The notes under the pieces: generated by a model
The model's database searches: none
What the model was told of the DNA's origin: nothing
Seen by the model: only the letters and a program-made list of their open reading frames with translations
Position numbers and translations under genes: made by a program
NCBI GenBank assembly: GCA_039819165.1
Contig: JBCBSM010000001.1
Coordinates: 1,674,001-1,738,000, forward strand
From: Planctomycetota bacterium
GTDB lineage: Bacteria > Planctomycetota > Phycisphaerae > Phycisphaerales > UBA1924
Reading direction: 5' to 3'
Length of the DNA stretch: 64,000 nucleotides
In this document: in pieces, positions 53,043-62,485 of the stretch
Position numbering within the stretch: position 1 is the stretch's first letter
Layout: each line of letters opens with the position of its first letter

Positions 53043-55214
53043 ATGCACAGCGGGACGACGATGGAGACCGAACGCACCGAACCCTCTTCTTCGCGGCACT
53101 CGGCATCGGCGGGGCAATTCTCGCACGCCGAGCACGCCTTCGCGCAGGACGTGTTCACCGATGCGCTAATGCAGCGGCGGCTGCCCAGCGACGTCTACAA
53201 GAAGCTCCAGAACACGATCAACCACGGCGCATCGCTCGATCCGGGCATCGCCGATGCCGTCGCCGTCGCCATCAAGGACTGGGCGGTCGACAACGGCGCG
53301 ACCCACTTCACCCACTGGTTCCAGCCGCTGACCGGGCTGACCGCCGAGAAGCACGACACCTTCGTCAAGCCCGACGGTCGGGGCGGGGCCATCAGCGAAC
53401 TCGTCGGCCAGAGCCTCGTGCAGGGCGAGCCCGACGCCTCGAGCTTCCCCTCGGGCGGGCTGCGATCGACCTTTGAGGCCCGCGGCTACACCGCGTGGGA
53501 CGCGACGAGCCCGGTCTTCCTGTCCCGCTTCGGCGACACCGTCACGCTGTGCATCCCCACCGCCTTCGTGAGCTGGACGGGCGAGGCCCTCGACAAGAAG
53601 ACGCCGCTGCTGCGCTCGATGGACGCCATCAGCACCCAGGCGCTCCGCGTGCTGCGGGCGTTGGGCGACGACCGCGGCGCGACGCGGGTGTTCTCGACCG
53701 TCGGCGCCGAGCAGGAGTACTTCCTGGTCGACGAGGAACTCGCGCAGAGCCGCAGCGACCTGCTGGTATGCGGGCGGACGGTGCTGGGCAACCAGCCGCT
53801 CAAGGGCCAGAAGCTCGACGACCATTACTTCGGCGCCATCCCCGAGCGGGTGCTGTCGTTCATGAGCGAGGTGGAGCACATCCTGTACCGCAAGGGCGTG
53901 CCCGTGGCCACGCGGCACAACGAGGTGGCACCCGGGCAGTACGAGATCGCGGCCCACTTCGAGGCCGCCAACGTCGCCTGCGATCGCCAGATGCTCGTCA
54001 TGGAGACGCTGCGGCGGGTGGCCCCGCGGCACGGCTTCCGCTGCCTGCTGCACGAGAAACCCTTCGCGGGCATCAACGGCAGCGGCAAGCACGTCAACTG
54101 GTCGCTGGCGACCGACGAGGGCCGCAACCTGCTGGCGCCCAAGGACGACCCGCACCAGAACACGACCTTCCACGCCTTCCTGGCGGCCGTCGTTCGCGCG
54201 GTGGACCTGCACGGCGACCTGCTGCGGGCCTCCATCGCCGGCGCGGGAAACGACCATCGACTCGGCGCCAACGAGGCGCCGCCCGCGATCATCAGCATCT
54301 TCATGGGCGACATGCTCACCGACCTGATCGAGCAGTTCCAGGGCGACGGCACCGCCACCAGCTCCCGCTCGGGCCAGGCCATGGACCTCGGCGCCCAGAC
54401 CCTGCCCGAGTTCGTCCGCGATAGCGGCGATCGCAACCGCACCAGCCCGTTCGCCTTCACGGGCAACAAGTTCGAATTCCGGGCCGTGGGCTCGTCGGCC
54501 GCCATCGCGCTGCCCGTCACCGTGCTCAACGCCGTCGTGGCCGACTCGCTGCGGTACATCGCCGACCGGCTGGAGGGCGAGGGCGACCCGGGCGACAAGC
54601 TGCGGAGCGTGATCAAGGACGTCTTCCGCGAGCACCAGCGGATCATCTTCAACGGCGACAACTACACCAAGGAGTGGGAGGAAGAGGCCGAGCGCCGCGG
54701 GCTGCCCAACATCCGCGCCACGCCGCAGGCCGTCCGCGCCTTCGCCAGCGACAAGAACACGATGCTGTTCGACAGCCTCGAGATCCTCTCGCCGGGCGAA
54801 ACACTCAGCCGCGCGCACATCTACGCCGAGAAGTACACCAGCCAGATCCGCATCGAGGCGCTCACGCTGCGGGATATGATCCGCGGGCTGGTGCTGCCGG
54901 CGGCCACGCGGCAGATCCGCGAGCTGTCCGAGACAGCCGCCTCGCTCGAGGCCGCCGATCTGGATCCCGCCTCCACCATGGGCGATCTCGAGGAGATGGC
55001 CGCGCTGGCCGACAAGCTGCGGTCGTCGCTCGCCGCGCTCGACCAGGCCATCCACGTGCAGCGGGACGATCCCTTCGACGACGCCGACATCGTCCGCGAG
55101 GAGCTCGTGCCGGCCATGGAGGACGTCCGCGAGCACGCCGACGCGATCGAGCTGCGGGTCTCCGACGATCTGTGGCCCATCGCCGACTACAACAACATGC
55201 TCAGCACCGTCTGA
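53043..55214 (+). CDS. glnN: glutamine synthetase type III
   Basis: 723 residues, ATG 53043 with AAAGGA (53028-53033) 9 nt upstream; an ATG at 53061 is an alternative. The length and sequence fit GSIII, not the 450-residue GSI. Motifs include [10 protein letters not shown] (metal-binding Glu), [71 protein letters not shown] and the C-terminal helical extension. GSIII is a double-hexamer ATP-dependent enzyme that assimilates ammonium into glutamine; it lacks the adenylylation control of GSI. No PII or ntr genes are adjacent. Confidence 0.96.
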   Translation: MHSGTTMETERTEPSSSRHSASAGQFSHAEHAFAQDVFTDALMQRRLPSDVYKKLQNTINHGASLDPGIADAVAVAIKDWAVDNGATHFTHWFQPLTGLTAEKHDTFVKPDGRGGAISELVGQSLVQGEPDASSFPSGGLRSTFEARGYTAWDATSPVFLSRFGDTVTLCIPTAFVSWTGEALDKKTPLLRSMDAISTQALRVLRALGDDRGATRVFSTVGAEQEYFLVDEELAQSRSDLLVCGRTVLGNQPLKGQKLDDHYFGAIPERVLSFMSEVEHILYRKGVPVATRHNEVAPGQYEIAAHFEAANVACDRQMLVMETLRRVAPRHGFRCLLHEKPFAGINGSGKHVNWSLATDEGRNLLAPKDDPHQNTTFHAFLAAVVRAVDLHGDLLRASIAGAGNDHRLGANEAPPAIISIFMGDMLTDLIEQFQGDGTATSSRSGQAMDLGAQTLPEFVRDSGDRNRTSPFAFTGNKFEFRAVGSSAAIALPVTVLNAVVADSLRYIADRLEGEGDPGDKLRSVIKDVFREHQRIIFNGDNYTKEWEEEAERRGLPNIRATPQAVRAFASDKNTMLFDSLEILSPGETLSRAHIYAEKYTSQIRIEALTLRDMIRGLVLPAATRQIRELSETAASLEAADLDPASTMGDLEEMAALADKLRSSLAALDQAIHVQRDDPFDDADIVREELVPAMEDVREHADAIELRVSDDLWPIADYNNMLSTV

Positions 55215-55244
55215 GCCCGCTCGCGTCGCCGATCCGTTCCCGCA

Positions 55245-58091
55245 TCAGCCGTCCGTCTCGTCCGGGGCCTCCTCGGGCGAGACGGGCCGGACGATGACCT
55301 CGATGCGGTTCGGCTCGCCGTGGTAGCGACCGAACGCCTCACGGATCGCCCCGGCATCGAACTCGGCGTAGGCCTCCCGCGTCCGCGCCACCTCGTCGAG
55401 CGAGCGGCCCAGGTACTCCGCCTGGCGGAGCCGCGAGAGCCAGTAGCCCGGCGCGCGGACCGACTCGTCGTGCACGTTCTGCAGCTGGCCGATGGCGACC
55501 TCGACCTCCTCGCTCGTCGGACCATCGGCGGCAAACTCGTCGAACATCGCGCCGAGCGCCGCTGATAGCTCATCGACCCGCTCGGGATCGGTGGGTGCCT
55601 GCACGAAGAACATGCCGTAGCCCGGGAAGGTCGTCGCGGGCCGGTTGATGGCGCTAGGGCTGTAGGCCAGTCCCTCCTCCTCGCGGATCTTCTCGATCAG
55701 CCGCGTCGACAGGATGCGGGCGGCCATCTGCATCGCACGGCGATCGTCGATGTCGGCCTCGTCCACGCCGTAGTAGCCCGAGACGAGGAATGCCTGCGGC
55801 GTCGCGAGCTCGGGCTCGCGGCGAACCACCCGCGGGCCCTCGGGCCGCGGTATCGTCCGCTCGGCGCGGTTGGTCCGCGCCGACACGCGCGGACGCTCGG
55901 CCAGCGAGCCGAAGTAGGTCGCCGCCCAGCCGAGCGCGGTCTCGACGTCGACATCGCCGACGATGGCGACCTCCATCGGGCTCGCCGCGATGGCGCGCTC
56001 GAGCCAGGCCTGCGCGGCGTCGAGCTCGAGCGCCTCGAGCCGCTCGGTCGTGAGCAGCCTGGGGCGGACCTCGCCCTCGGGGAACATCGCCTCGAGGATC
56101 GCCTTGAGCGCCACGCCCTGCGGCACGCGGTCGATGGTCTGGAGCGTCTGGGCCTGCCTGCGCTTCCACTGGTCGAAGGCGGCCTGCTCGATGGCGGGCT
56201 CGGTGAGCAGCACGTGGGCGAGCTCGAATCCCGCCTGCATGTCGGCGGGGCTGCCGCTGATCGAGAGCTGCAGCCCGTCGGGGCCCGAGCCGCCGCCGAC
56301 GCCGACCTTGAGCCCGGTCAGCAGGTCGTCGATCTGGGTGCTCGAGAGTCCGCCGCCCGAGGGCCGCTGGAGTGCGATCGCCGCCGCATCGGTGATGCCT
56401 CTATTCGACGCGTCCTCGAACACCAGCCCGCCGTAGAGCTGCACCGACACCGACACGAACTCCTCGCGCTCGGTCATGGGCCGCACGTGGACGCGGACGC
56501 CGTTGCCGAGCCACGCACTCGTCACGTTCGTGGGCTGGTGCAGCGTCCGCTCGGCGATGACGCCCGGCTCGGGCTGCTCGTCGAGGATCGCCGTCGCCCG
56601 AGCCTCCTCCTCGAACGGCGGCGGGAACAACGTGCGCACGACCATCACGCCCGTGCCGAGCAGCACCTCCTCGCTGGGCAGCGATTCGTCCTCCCTGGTC
56701 TGCAGCGTGAAGACGGCCGACTCGAACTCGAACAGCTCGGCGAATCGTTCGCTGGCCTCCTCGAGCGTGATCGTCGGCGCCATCTCGGCCACGAGCTCGA
56801 GCCGCTGCGCGCCGCTGGGCACGGGCTCACCCGACGCGAGGGCCTCGGTCACGATGGATAGCACGGCGCCCGAGGGCAGCGTGGGCTCGGCCTCGGCGGC
56901 GCGCTCGGCCGCGGCGATCAGGTCTCGCCGCGCATCCTCGAGCTCCCGCTCGCTGAAGCCGTGCAGCGTGGCCCGGCGGATCTCGGTGCCCAGCTCCTGC
57001 AGGACCATGGACCAGCTACCCGGCTCGGCGCGGCCGGCCGCCTGCGTCCAGCGGATCGCGCCGGCGAAGTCCGACGAGCTCACCGAGCCGCTCAGCATGC
57101 CGAGCCGGCCCTGCGAGATGGCGTCGTCCAAACGGTCATTCATCATGCGGAGCGCCAGCGAGCGGACGAGGTCGTCGCGGTAGCCGGCCTCGGTCGTGAC
57201 CGGGGCACCGGGCGGCGCGATGAAGTTGATCGCCACCTCCTCGCGGGTTTCCTCCGGGTCGGCCGCGATGATGGCGGTGTAGCCTTCGGTCTCGGTCACG
57301 CCCACCGGGCGAGGCTCGGGCCGCCTCGCGTCGCGGCCGGCCGGTGGCCCGCGATCGAAGAACTCATCGACGAGCTCGACCATCGCGTCGGGCTCGATGT
57401 CCCCCACCACCACCGCGGTCATGTTGGTCGGCACGTACCACCGCTGGTAGTAGTCGACGAAGCGATCGCGACGGGCCTGCGTGATGACCTCCTCGGTGCC
57501 GATGGGGATCCGCTGGCCGAAGGTCGACCCCGGCGCGATCCGCTCGATGAGGTCGTAGAGGATCCGCTGCTGGGGCGACAGGATGGCCCGCCTCTCCTCG
57601 AGGATGATCGACCGCTCCTTGTCGATCTCGGAGTCCAGCAGCAGCAGCTCGTACGCCACATCGCTCAGGAAGCGCATGCCGCGGCGGATGGTCTCGTCCT
57701 CGGTGTTGGGCAGCGTGAGCGTGTAGCCCGTGCGGTCGAAGCCCGTCACCGCGTTCTGGTGGCGACCGAAGCTCAGGCCCATCTCCTGGAAGAACGGCAC
57801 GACGGTGCCGGGCGGGAAGTTGGTCGAGCCGTTGAAGGCCATGTGCTCGAGGAAGTGGGCCAGCCCCCGCTGCTCCTCGGTCTCGTTGAGCGAGCCCGAG
57901 TGCACGTGCAGCCACAGGTTGACCCGGCCAGGCGGCTCGGCGTTGGGCACGACGACGTAGTCCATGCCGTTGTCGAGCGTGCCGCGGACGATGCGGGGGT
58001 CTTCGGGCAGATCCTGGGCGACCGCGGGCGCGGCCGCAACGGCGAGCACGGCGAGGACCTGAACGGCGACGAGTCGAGTGGCGTGCAGCAT
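55245..58091 (-). CDS. periplasmic M16-family zinc peptidase
   Basis: 948 residues in the two-half pitrilysin layout. Signal peptide to about 26 (LAVLAVAAAPAVAQ). The inverted zinc motif is HFLEH (H79, E82, H83), followed by the downstream Glu region IDKERSIILEERRAILS. A second M16-type half (about 490-940) has no HxxEH, as in non-catalytic lobes, but has the substrate-clamp block RIRRE-like IEKIREEEGLAYSPSAI. It probably degrades peptides in the periplasm. TATCCT 5 nt before the ATG suggests a leaderless mRNA. It converges on glnN with only 30 nt between. Confidence 0.94.
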   Translation of the reverse strand: MLHATRLVAVQVLAVLAVAAAPAVAQDLPEDPRIVRGTLDNGMDYVVVPNAEPPGRVNLWLHVHSGSLNETEEQRGLAHFLEHMAFNGSTNFPPGTVVPFFQEMGLSFGRHQNAVTGFDRTGYTLTLPNTEDETIRRGMRFLSDVAYELLLLDSEIDKERSIILEERRAILSPQQRILYDLIERIAPGSTFGQRIPIGTEEVITQARRDRFVDYYQRWYVPTNMTAVVVGDIEPDAMVELVDEFFDRGPPAGRDARRPEPRPVGVTETEGYTAIIAADPEETREEVAINFIAPPGAPVTTEAGYRDDLVRSLALRMMNDRLDDAISQGRLGMLSGSVSSSDFAGAIRWTQAAGRAEPGSWSMVLQELGTEIRRATLHGFSERELEDARRDLIAAAERAAEAEPTLPSGAVLSIVTEALASGEPVPSGAQRLELVAEMAPTITLEEASERFAELFEFESAVFTLQTREDESLPSEEVLLGTGVMVVRTLFPPPFEEEARATAILDEQPEPGVIAERTLHQPTNVTSAWLGNGVRVHVRPMTEREEFVSVSVQLYGGLVFEDASNRGITDAAAIALQRPSGGGLSSTQIDDLLTGLKVGVGGGSGPDGLQLSISGSPADMQAGFELAHVLLTEPAIEQAAFDQWKRRQAQTLQTIDRVPQGVALKAILEAMFPEGEVRPRLLTTERLEALELDAAQAWLERAIAASPMEVAIVGDVDVETALGWAATYFGSLAERPRVSARTNRAERTIPRPEGPRVVRREPELATPQAFLVSGYYGVDEADIDDRRAMQMAARILSTRLIEKIREEEGLAYSPSAINRPATTFPGYGMFFVQAPTDPERVDELSAALGAMFDEFAADGPTSEEVEVAIGQLQNVHDESVRAPGYWLSRLRQAEYLGRSLDEVARTREAYAEFDAGAIREAFGRYHGEPNRIEVIVRPVSPEEAPDETDG

Positions 58092-58102
58092 GACGCAGGA
58101 TA
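58092..58102 (-). promoter_or_regulatory. -10 box for leaderless M16 peptidase gene
   Basis: On the minus strand, TATCCT (plus positions 58097-58102) lies exactly 5 nt before the ATG at 58091. No Shine-Dalgarno sequence. Confidence 0.5.
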
Positions 58103-58151
58103 GGGATGCGCCAGGGCAAGCCCGCCGGCCCCGAGCGAGGGCCGAACGGTG

Positions 58152-58517
58152 CTAGCTTCCCGCCGCACCGCCCGCCGCATCCACCCCCGTCCCCTCGCTC
58201 ACCGGACTGAACAGGTCCAGGATGCGGCACCGCTCGAGCGCGGTGCACGAGTGCGGCACGTTGCCGGGCAACTCGAGCACCTGGCCCGCCTGCACAAGGA
58301 CCCGCTCGCCGGGGTCGCCCACCGTGAACTCGGCCCGGCCCTCGAGCATCACCACCATCTGCTCGTTGGGGTGGCTGTGCGTGTCGATGCGGAAGCCCTC
58401 GTGCAGGACCACCTCGCTGATCATCATCCGCTCGCCGATGATCCGCCGGCGGTCGAGCAGCGGCATGGGATGATCGGTGGGCAGGTCGCCGAGCGTGTGG
58501 AGCGTGTACCTGGGCAT
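58152..58517 (-). CDS. cupin-domain protein
   Basis: 121 residues from ATG 58517, chosen because TATCGT lies 5 nt upstream and the fold starts there. A single cupin barrel: [20 protein letters not shown] (motif 1, metal His and Glu) and [17 protein letters not shown] (motif 2). Such small cupins can be metal-dependent isomerases, dioxygenases or ligand binders; the substrate cannot be told. It lies 60 nt upstream of the M16 peptidase on the same strand. Confidence 0.88.
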   Translation of the reverse strand: MPRYTLHTLGDLPTDHPMPLLDRRRIIGERMMISEVVLHEGFRIDTHSHPNEQMVVMLEGRAEFTVGDPGERVLVQAGQVLELPGNVPHSCTALERCRILDLFSPVSEGTGVDAAGGAAGS

Positions 58518-58528
58518 TGTGCACGATA
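58518..58528 (-). promoter_or_regulatory. -10 box for leaderless cupin gene
   Basis: On the minus strand, TATCGT (plus positions 58523-58528) lies exactly 5 nt before the ATG at 58517. No Shine-Dalgarno sequence. Confidence 0.5.
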
Positions 58529-58604
58529 GGAGCGGTCCCCATATCATCCTGTCGCAGCGGCGGCCGACGCGAGCCGCCTGCTGCGGAGCCCAAGGAGAAC
58601 GACC

Positions 58605-58835
58605 ATGCACATCGAGTGGAAGCAGGCGGCCTCGTGCGTCTCGAGCAAAACGCTCCTGGCGCTGCTGTGCGGGACGGGCATCGGCCTGGCGTCGTGCGAG
58701 CAGGCCGAGGACACGACCGAGGATGCCGTCGAGCAGGCCGAGGACGCCGCCGAAGAGGCCGGCGATGCCGTGGAGGACGCCGCGGACGAGGTCGGCGACG
58801 CCATCGAGGATCCCACCGGCGGCGCCGGAGGCTGA
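58605..58835 (+). CDS. small acidic lipoprotein, entericidin-like in size
   Basis: 76 residues, ATG 58605 with AAGGAG upstream. The signal ends in a lipobox LASC (C at about residue 31). The mature part is a strongly acidic helix built of repeating heptad-like units: [20 protein letters not shown] then [16 protein letters not shown]. It resembles small entericidin or envelope-stress lipoproteins only in size and layout. The DUF1328 gene begins 55 nt downstream with the same ribosome-binding-site context. Confidence 0.75.
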   Translation: MHIEWKQAASCVSSKTLLALLCGTGIGLASCEQAEDTTEDAVEQAEDAAEEAGDAVEDAADEVGDAIEDPTGGAGG

Positions 58836-58890
58836 GCAGGCCGGCGGTCATAGGGCCACCAGCAACGGCCACCAAAAGGAGAACGACGCC

Positions 58891-59058
58891 ATGCTCGGCT
58901 GGGCGATCGCGTTCCTGGTCGTCGCGATCATCGCGGCGGTCTTCGGCTTCGGCAACATCGCGGCGGCGGCAACCGGCATCGCCCGCGTGCTGTTCTTCAT
59001 CTTCATCGTGCTCTTCGTGCTGAGCCTGCTGGCCAGGCTGTTCAAGGGCAGGAAGTAG
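58891..59058 (+). CDS. DUF1328 (YtjA-like) small membrane protein
   Basis: 55 residues, ATG 58891 with AAAAGGAG (58874-58881). Two transmembrane helices: [20 protein letters not shown] and [20 protein letters not shown], with the family pattern AxxFGFGxIA between them. The DUF1328/YtjA family has 50-60 residues and is often induced by stress; its function is unknown. It probably shares a transcript with the preceding small lipoprotein. Confidence 0.88.
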   Translation: MLGWAIAFLVVAIIAAVFGFGNIAAAATGIARVLFFIFIVLFVLSLLARLFKGRK

Positions 59059-59121
59059 CCGGCGAGATCGCAGCACGAGGCAACGGGATGGATCCTCCGC
59101 GCACGCAACACGCGTGGCGGT

Positions 59122-59188
59122 GATCCCGACGCCGGGATCGACTCCCTCGTCGCGCTCGCGCGAACCGAGGTAAGACCGCCTCGCGGTC
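59122..59188. terminator. two tandem hairpins between convergent DUF1328 and mlaD genes
   Basis: Hairpin 1: GATCCCG (59122-59128), loop ACGC, CGGGATC (59133-59139). Hairpin 2: GACCGC (59174-59179), loop CTC, GCGGTC (59183-59188), ending at the mlaD stop. Both stems are perfect. There is no T-tract, so termination is inferred from the convergent position. Confidence 0.5.
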
Positions 59189-59189
59189 G

Positions 59190-60476
59190 CTAGCCGCCGA
59201 CCTCGAGGACCTCGTCCAGAAGCCGCTGCTCGGCGTCGCGGAAGCGGCCGAAGGTGTCGACGAGTTCCTGCTGCAGACGCTCGATGGCGGCCTGGCGGTC
59301 GCCCAGGTCGACCGGACCGTCCTCGTCGGTGCTCAGCGCGAGCAGCGAGTCGCTAGCCGACCGCAGATCGCTGGCGGCCTGCGCGAAGCTGCGGGCGGCG
59401 TCGTAGACCAGCTCGCTCTCGAGCTCCCGCGTCGAGGGCGTCTGCAGCAGCCGCCACGGGCTGCGGCGGACCTCGAGCATCGTCAGCTTCGCCTGGTCGC
59501 TGGCCAGCCGCAGATTCGCCAGCGTGCGGCGGATGCCCGGCGCCTCCTGCTCCAGCAGCGCCTGCAGATCGGCCATCGTCTGCGAGGCGTCGGCGCTCGC
59601 CCGCTCGATGCCGGGCAGCACCTCGGTGTTGGTCCGCTCGGCGACGTCGGCGACGTTGTCGATGATGCCGTCGATCTTGGGGCGGTTGTCCGCCAGCAGC
59701 GCCCGCGCCTCGGCGAGGATCTGCTCGATCTCGTCGGCGCGGGCCTCGAGCTGCTCGGCCAGCGTCCGCCACTCGGCCACGGCGCCCTCGGCCGTCTCCA
59801 GCGTGCCATCCACGCGGTCGCCGATCTCGGGCACGCGCACGCGGACGTCGGCGATGATCGCCTCGACGTCGGCCATCGACCGCGCGAGCAGCTCGAGCGC
59901 CTCGTCGATCCGCGGCTGGTTGGTCTCCAGCAGCTCGTTCGCGCTGGCCGAGAAGCGGGCCAGATTCTCGATGGACTCCTGGATGAGGGCGATGTCGTCG
60001 GTAGTCAGGCCGGCCTGGGCCAGCAGCCCCGGGCTGGCGCGGCCTCGGATGCGCTCGCCCTCGGCCAGCAGCGGATCGCCGCCCATGGGCGCGTCCACGT
60101 TGCCCACGCCCGGATCGACGATGTTGACGGCCGCGCCCGTACCCAAGATGGGGATCTCGACCTGGATGATGGCGTCCTCGTAGATCGACACGTCGTCGTC
60201 GACCTCGATCTCGGCGAGCAGCCACGCCGGTATGCCATCCTGCAGGTCGATCCGCACGTCCGCCACGCTGCCCACCGAGGAGCCGCCGATCCGCACGTCG
60301 GCGCCCGAGGTGAGCACGCCGGCGTTGACATCCAGCGGGAATTCGACGGTGTAGCGTTGCTTGGCCTCGAGCGCCGCGACGGCGTCGGAGAGGACGGCCG
60401 TCACCGCGACCGCGATGCCGACGACGACGATGAAGAACCCGCCCACGATCGCGTTGCGCCCACCCGGTGTCGGCAT
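59190..60476 (-). CDS. mlaD: MlaD-like MCE-domain protein
   Basis: 428 residues. One N-terminal transmembrane helix (about 9-32, AIVGGFFIVVVGIAVAVTAV) precedes a single MCE domain (about 40-150): YTVEFPLDVNAGVLTSGADV and RIGGSSVGSVADVRI are the hallmark strands. A long C-terminal coiled-coil region (about 155-400) is rich in Ala/Glu/Leu. MCE proteins form hexameric rings that carry phospholipids across the periplasm. It follows the ATPase gene by 24 nt on the same strand. The coiled coil is longer than in E. coli MlaD and resembles the tunnel-forming helices of larger MCE proteins. Confidence 0.88.
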   Translation of the reverse strand: MPTPGGRNAIVGGFFIVVVGIAVAVTAVLSDAVAALEAKQRYTVEFPLDVNAGVLTSGADVRIGGSSVGSVADVRIDLQDGIPAWLLAEIEVDDDVSIYEDAIIQVEIPILGTGAAVNIVDPGVGNVDAPMGGDPLLAEGERIRGRASPGLLAQAGLTTDDIALIQESIENLARFSASANELLETNQPRIDEALELLARSMADVEAIIADVRVRVPEIGDRVDGTLETAEGAVAEWRTLAEQLEARADEIEQILAEARALLADNRPKIDGIIDNVADVAERTNTEVLPGIERASADASQTMADLQALLEQEAPGIRRTLANLRLASDQAKLTMLEVRRSPWRLLQTPSTRELESELVYDAARSFAQAASDLRSASDSLLALSTDEDGPVDLGDRQAAIERLQQELVDTFGRFRDAEQRLLDEVLEVGG

Positions 60477-60500
60477 CGTGTCGCCCCCGCTCCCGAGCCG

Positions 60501-61556
60501 CTAGGACTCGAGCACCCGCCGCAGCTTCTGGAAGATGCCCTCGTCCTCCGTCCGCGGAACCATACGCGAGGGCTCGACGCTGCGCAACCCCGGCACGCCC
60601 GGGCGGGAGCCCAGGATGTCGGCCTCCCAATTCGATGCGCCCTGCCGCTCGGACAGCGGGCCCTCGGCCGCACCACGGAGGAACTGGCGGATCAGCAGCT
60701 CGTCGTCGGACAGGCCCTCGACGTCTTCGGCGTCCCGCACGCGCTCGAACCAGCCGCGTGGCTCGACGGCGAGCATCCGGCCCTTGTCGAGCATCGCCAT
60801 GCGGTCGGCGATGGTGAAGGCCGAGTCCATCTCGTGGGTCACCACGACGCACGCGATGCCGATCTTCTTGGTCAGGTCGAGCAGCAGCCTATCGATCTGC
60901 GCGCTGGTCACCGGGTCGAGCCCGGCGCTGGGTTCGTCGCAGAACAGCAGCTGCGGATCCAGCGCCATCGCCCGCGCCAATCCCGCACGCTTCTTCATGC
61001 CGCCCGAGATCTGGGCCGGATACAGGTCGGCGGCGTGCCGCATCTGCACCTGCTCGAGCTTGATCTTCACCTGGATGTCGATGATCTCCTGGCTCAGCCG
61101 CGTGTGCTCCTGCAGCGGCAGCGCGACGTTCTCGGCCACGGTCATCGACTGGAACAGCGCACCGCTCTGGAACAGGATGCCGAACTTCAGGCGGACCTTG
61201 TTGAGCTCCTCCTCCGACAGCCCGCAGATGTCCTGCCCGAACACCTCGATCGAGCCTGCATCATTCCTAAGCGAGCCGATGATCAGCCGCAGCAGCGTGC
61301 TCTTGCCCGAGCCCGAGCCGCCCATGATGACCATGGTCTCGCCCGGCATGACCTCGAGCGTCACGCCGCGGAGCACCTCGCGGCCGTCGAAGCTCTTGCG
61401 GAGGTTGTCCACGCGCAGCACAGGCCGGCCCGGGTCGTGCGATCCGCTCGCCGCCCCGCCGGCAGTCCCGGTGTTGGGCTGGGTGCCGGGTCCGGCGCTG
61501 GAACTGGCGCTGGAATCGGCGGCTTCACCCTCCACGGCGTCAGCCTCCCCCGCCAT
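60501..61556 (-). CDS. mlaF: MlaF-like ABC transporter ATP-binding protein
   Basis: 351 residues from ATG 61556. A low-complexity Ala/Gly/Ser N-terminus (about 1-45) precedes the ABC domain: Walker A VIMGGSGSGKSTLLRLIIGS, the MlaF-type Q-loop LKFGILFQSGALFQSMTVAE, signature QISGGMKKRAGLARAMALDP and Walker B LLFCDEPSAGLDPV. The C-terminal extension of about 80 residues is unusual. It would power lipid transport with MlaD, but no mlaE permease gene is present in the window. It overlaps the DUF4190 gene by 17 nt. Confidence 0.92.
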   Translation of the reverse strand: MAGEADAVEGEAADSSASSSAGPGTQPNTGTAGGAASGSHDPGRPVLRVDNLRKSFDGREVLRGVTLEVMPGETMVIMGGSGSGKSTLLRLIIGSLRNDAGSIEVFGQDICGLSEEELNKVRLKFGILFQSGALFQSMTVAENVALPLQEHTRLSQEIIDIQVKIKLEQVQMRHAADLYPAQISGGMKKRAGLARAMALDPQLLFCDEPSAGLDPVTSAQIDRLLLDLTKKIGIACVVVTHEMDSAFTIADRMAMLDKGRMLAVEPRGWFERVRDAEDVEGLSDDELLIRQFLRGAAEGPLSERQGASNWEADILGSRPGVPGLRSVEPSRMVPRTEDEGIFQKLRRVLES

Positions 61557-62415
61557 CGCCCGGCTCGCCGCCCTCGTCCCCGCCGTCCTGGCCTCCGCCG
61601 CCCTCGTCTCCACCGGCAGCCGGCGGGTCCGCCGGTGCGGGCGGCGCTGGCGTGCCCGGCCCCGCCGCCGGCGTGCCGCCGGGCGTGGAGAGCAGCCACA
61701 GCAGCGAGCCGTCGGGAGCCGTGATGGCCATGTTGTGGGCCGCCGGCAGCTGGCTAGGCGCCGGCTGCTGGTTCCTCTGGTCGGCCACGATGAACATCAC
61801 GGCCGTGCCCCGATCGAACGCCACCGGCAGCGGCATGATCGTCCAGTTGGGCGGCGGATACTCCGACTGCACCTCGATCTGCGCCGTGCTCATCGTCGAT
61901 CCGACCTCGCCGAAGCGCGCGAAGAACTCGAACGGCCCCTTCGGCGGAGCGGCCGACGGACCCCACGCCGCATCCAGCGCCGACCCATACTCCGACAACC
62001 GCTGCGCATCGACGCCGCTGCGGGTGTCCGAGTGCATGTAGCTCTGCACCGTGCCCAGGTCCCCGGCTTCGATCGCGGTGACAACCTCGCCGTATCGCGT
62101 GTACTGCTGAAACACCCAGTTGCCGCCGATGATCATCGCCACGTTGATCGCGCCGGCGATCAGGCCCAGCACGACGGCGGCGATCGCGAAGCCCGTGCCC
62201 TTCTTGCGGCCGTCGGACATCGAGATCGAGATCAGGGCGATGGCCCCGAGCACGAGGCCCAGCGTGCCCACCATGCCTACGACCGGCACGCAGCAGAGCA
62301 CGAAGCCCAGCAGCGAGGCCACGAACGCGACGATCGCCAGCACGCTCGTCTTGGGCTCGAGGTACTCCGGCTGGTGGCCCGGCATGTCCATCGGCTGCGA
62401 GAAGGTGTCGCTCAT
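61540..62415 (-). CDS. DUF4190-like membrane protein
   Basis: 291 residues. Two transmembrane helices (about 22-45 and 50-68) and a third near 75-97 form the DUF4190 pattern: KTSVLAIVAFVASLLGFVLC, then GLVLGAIALISISMSDGRKK and GTGFAIAAVVLGLIAGAINV. The C-terminal part has a small globular domain (about 110-240) and a Gly/Pro/Asp-rich tail. Function unknown. It overlaps mlaF, so it is co-transcribed with the Mla genes. TACCCT lies 5 nt before the ATG. Confidence 0.82.
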   Translation of the reverse strand: MSDTFSQPMDMPGHQPEYLEPKTSVLAIVAFVASLLGFVLCCVPVVGMVGTLGLVLGAIALISISMSDGRKKGTGFAIAAVVLGLIAGAINVAMIIGGNWVFQQYTRYGEVVTAIEAGDLGTVQSYMHSDTRSGVDAQRLSEYGSALDAAWGPSAAPPKGPFEFFARFGEVGSTMSTAQIEVQSEYPPPNWTIMPLPVAFDRGTAVMFIVADQRNQQPAPSQLPAAHNMAITAPDGSLLWLLSTPGGTPAAGPGTPAPPAPADPPAAGGDEGGGGQDGGDEGGEPGDGGGG

Positions 62416-62426
62416 GCCGCAGGGTA
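62416..62426 (-). promoter_or_regulatory. -10 box for leaderless DUF4190-mlaFD transcript
   Basis: On the minus strand, TACCCT (plus positions 62421-62426) lies exactly 5 nt before the ATG at 62415. No Shine-Dalgarno sequence. Confidence 0.5.
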
Positions 62427-62485
62427 GCCAGAAAGGGCCGGGACAGCCCTAGGCCCGTCCGGCGTCGAGCGAACGACTCGGACGC

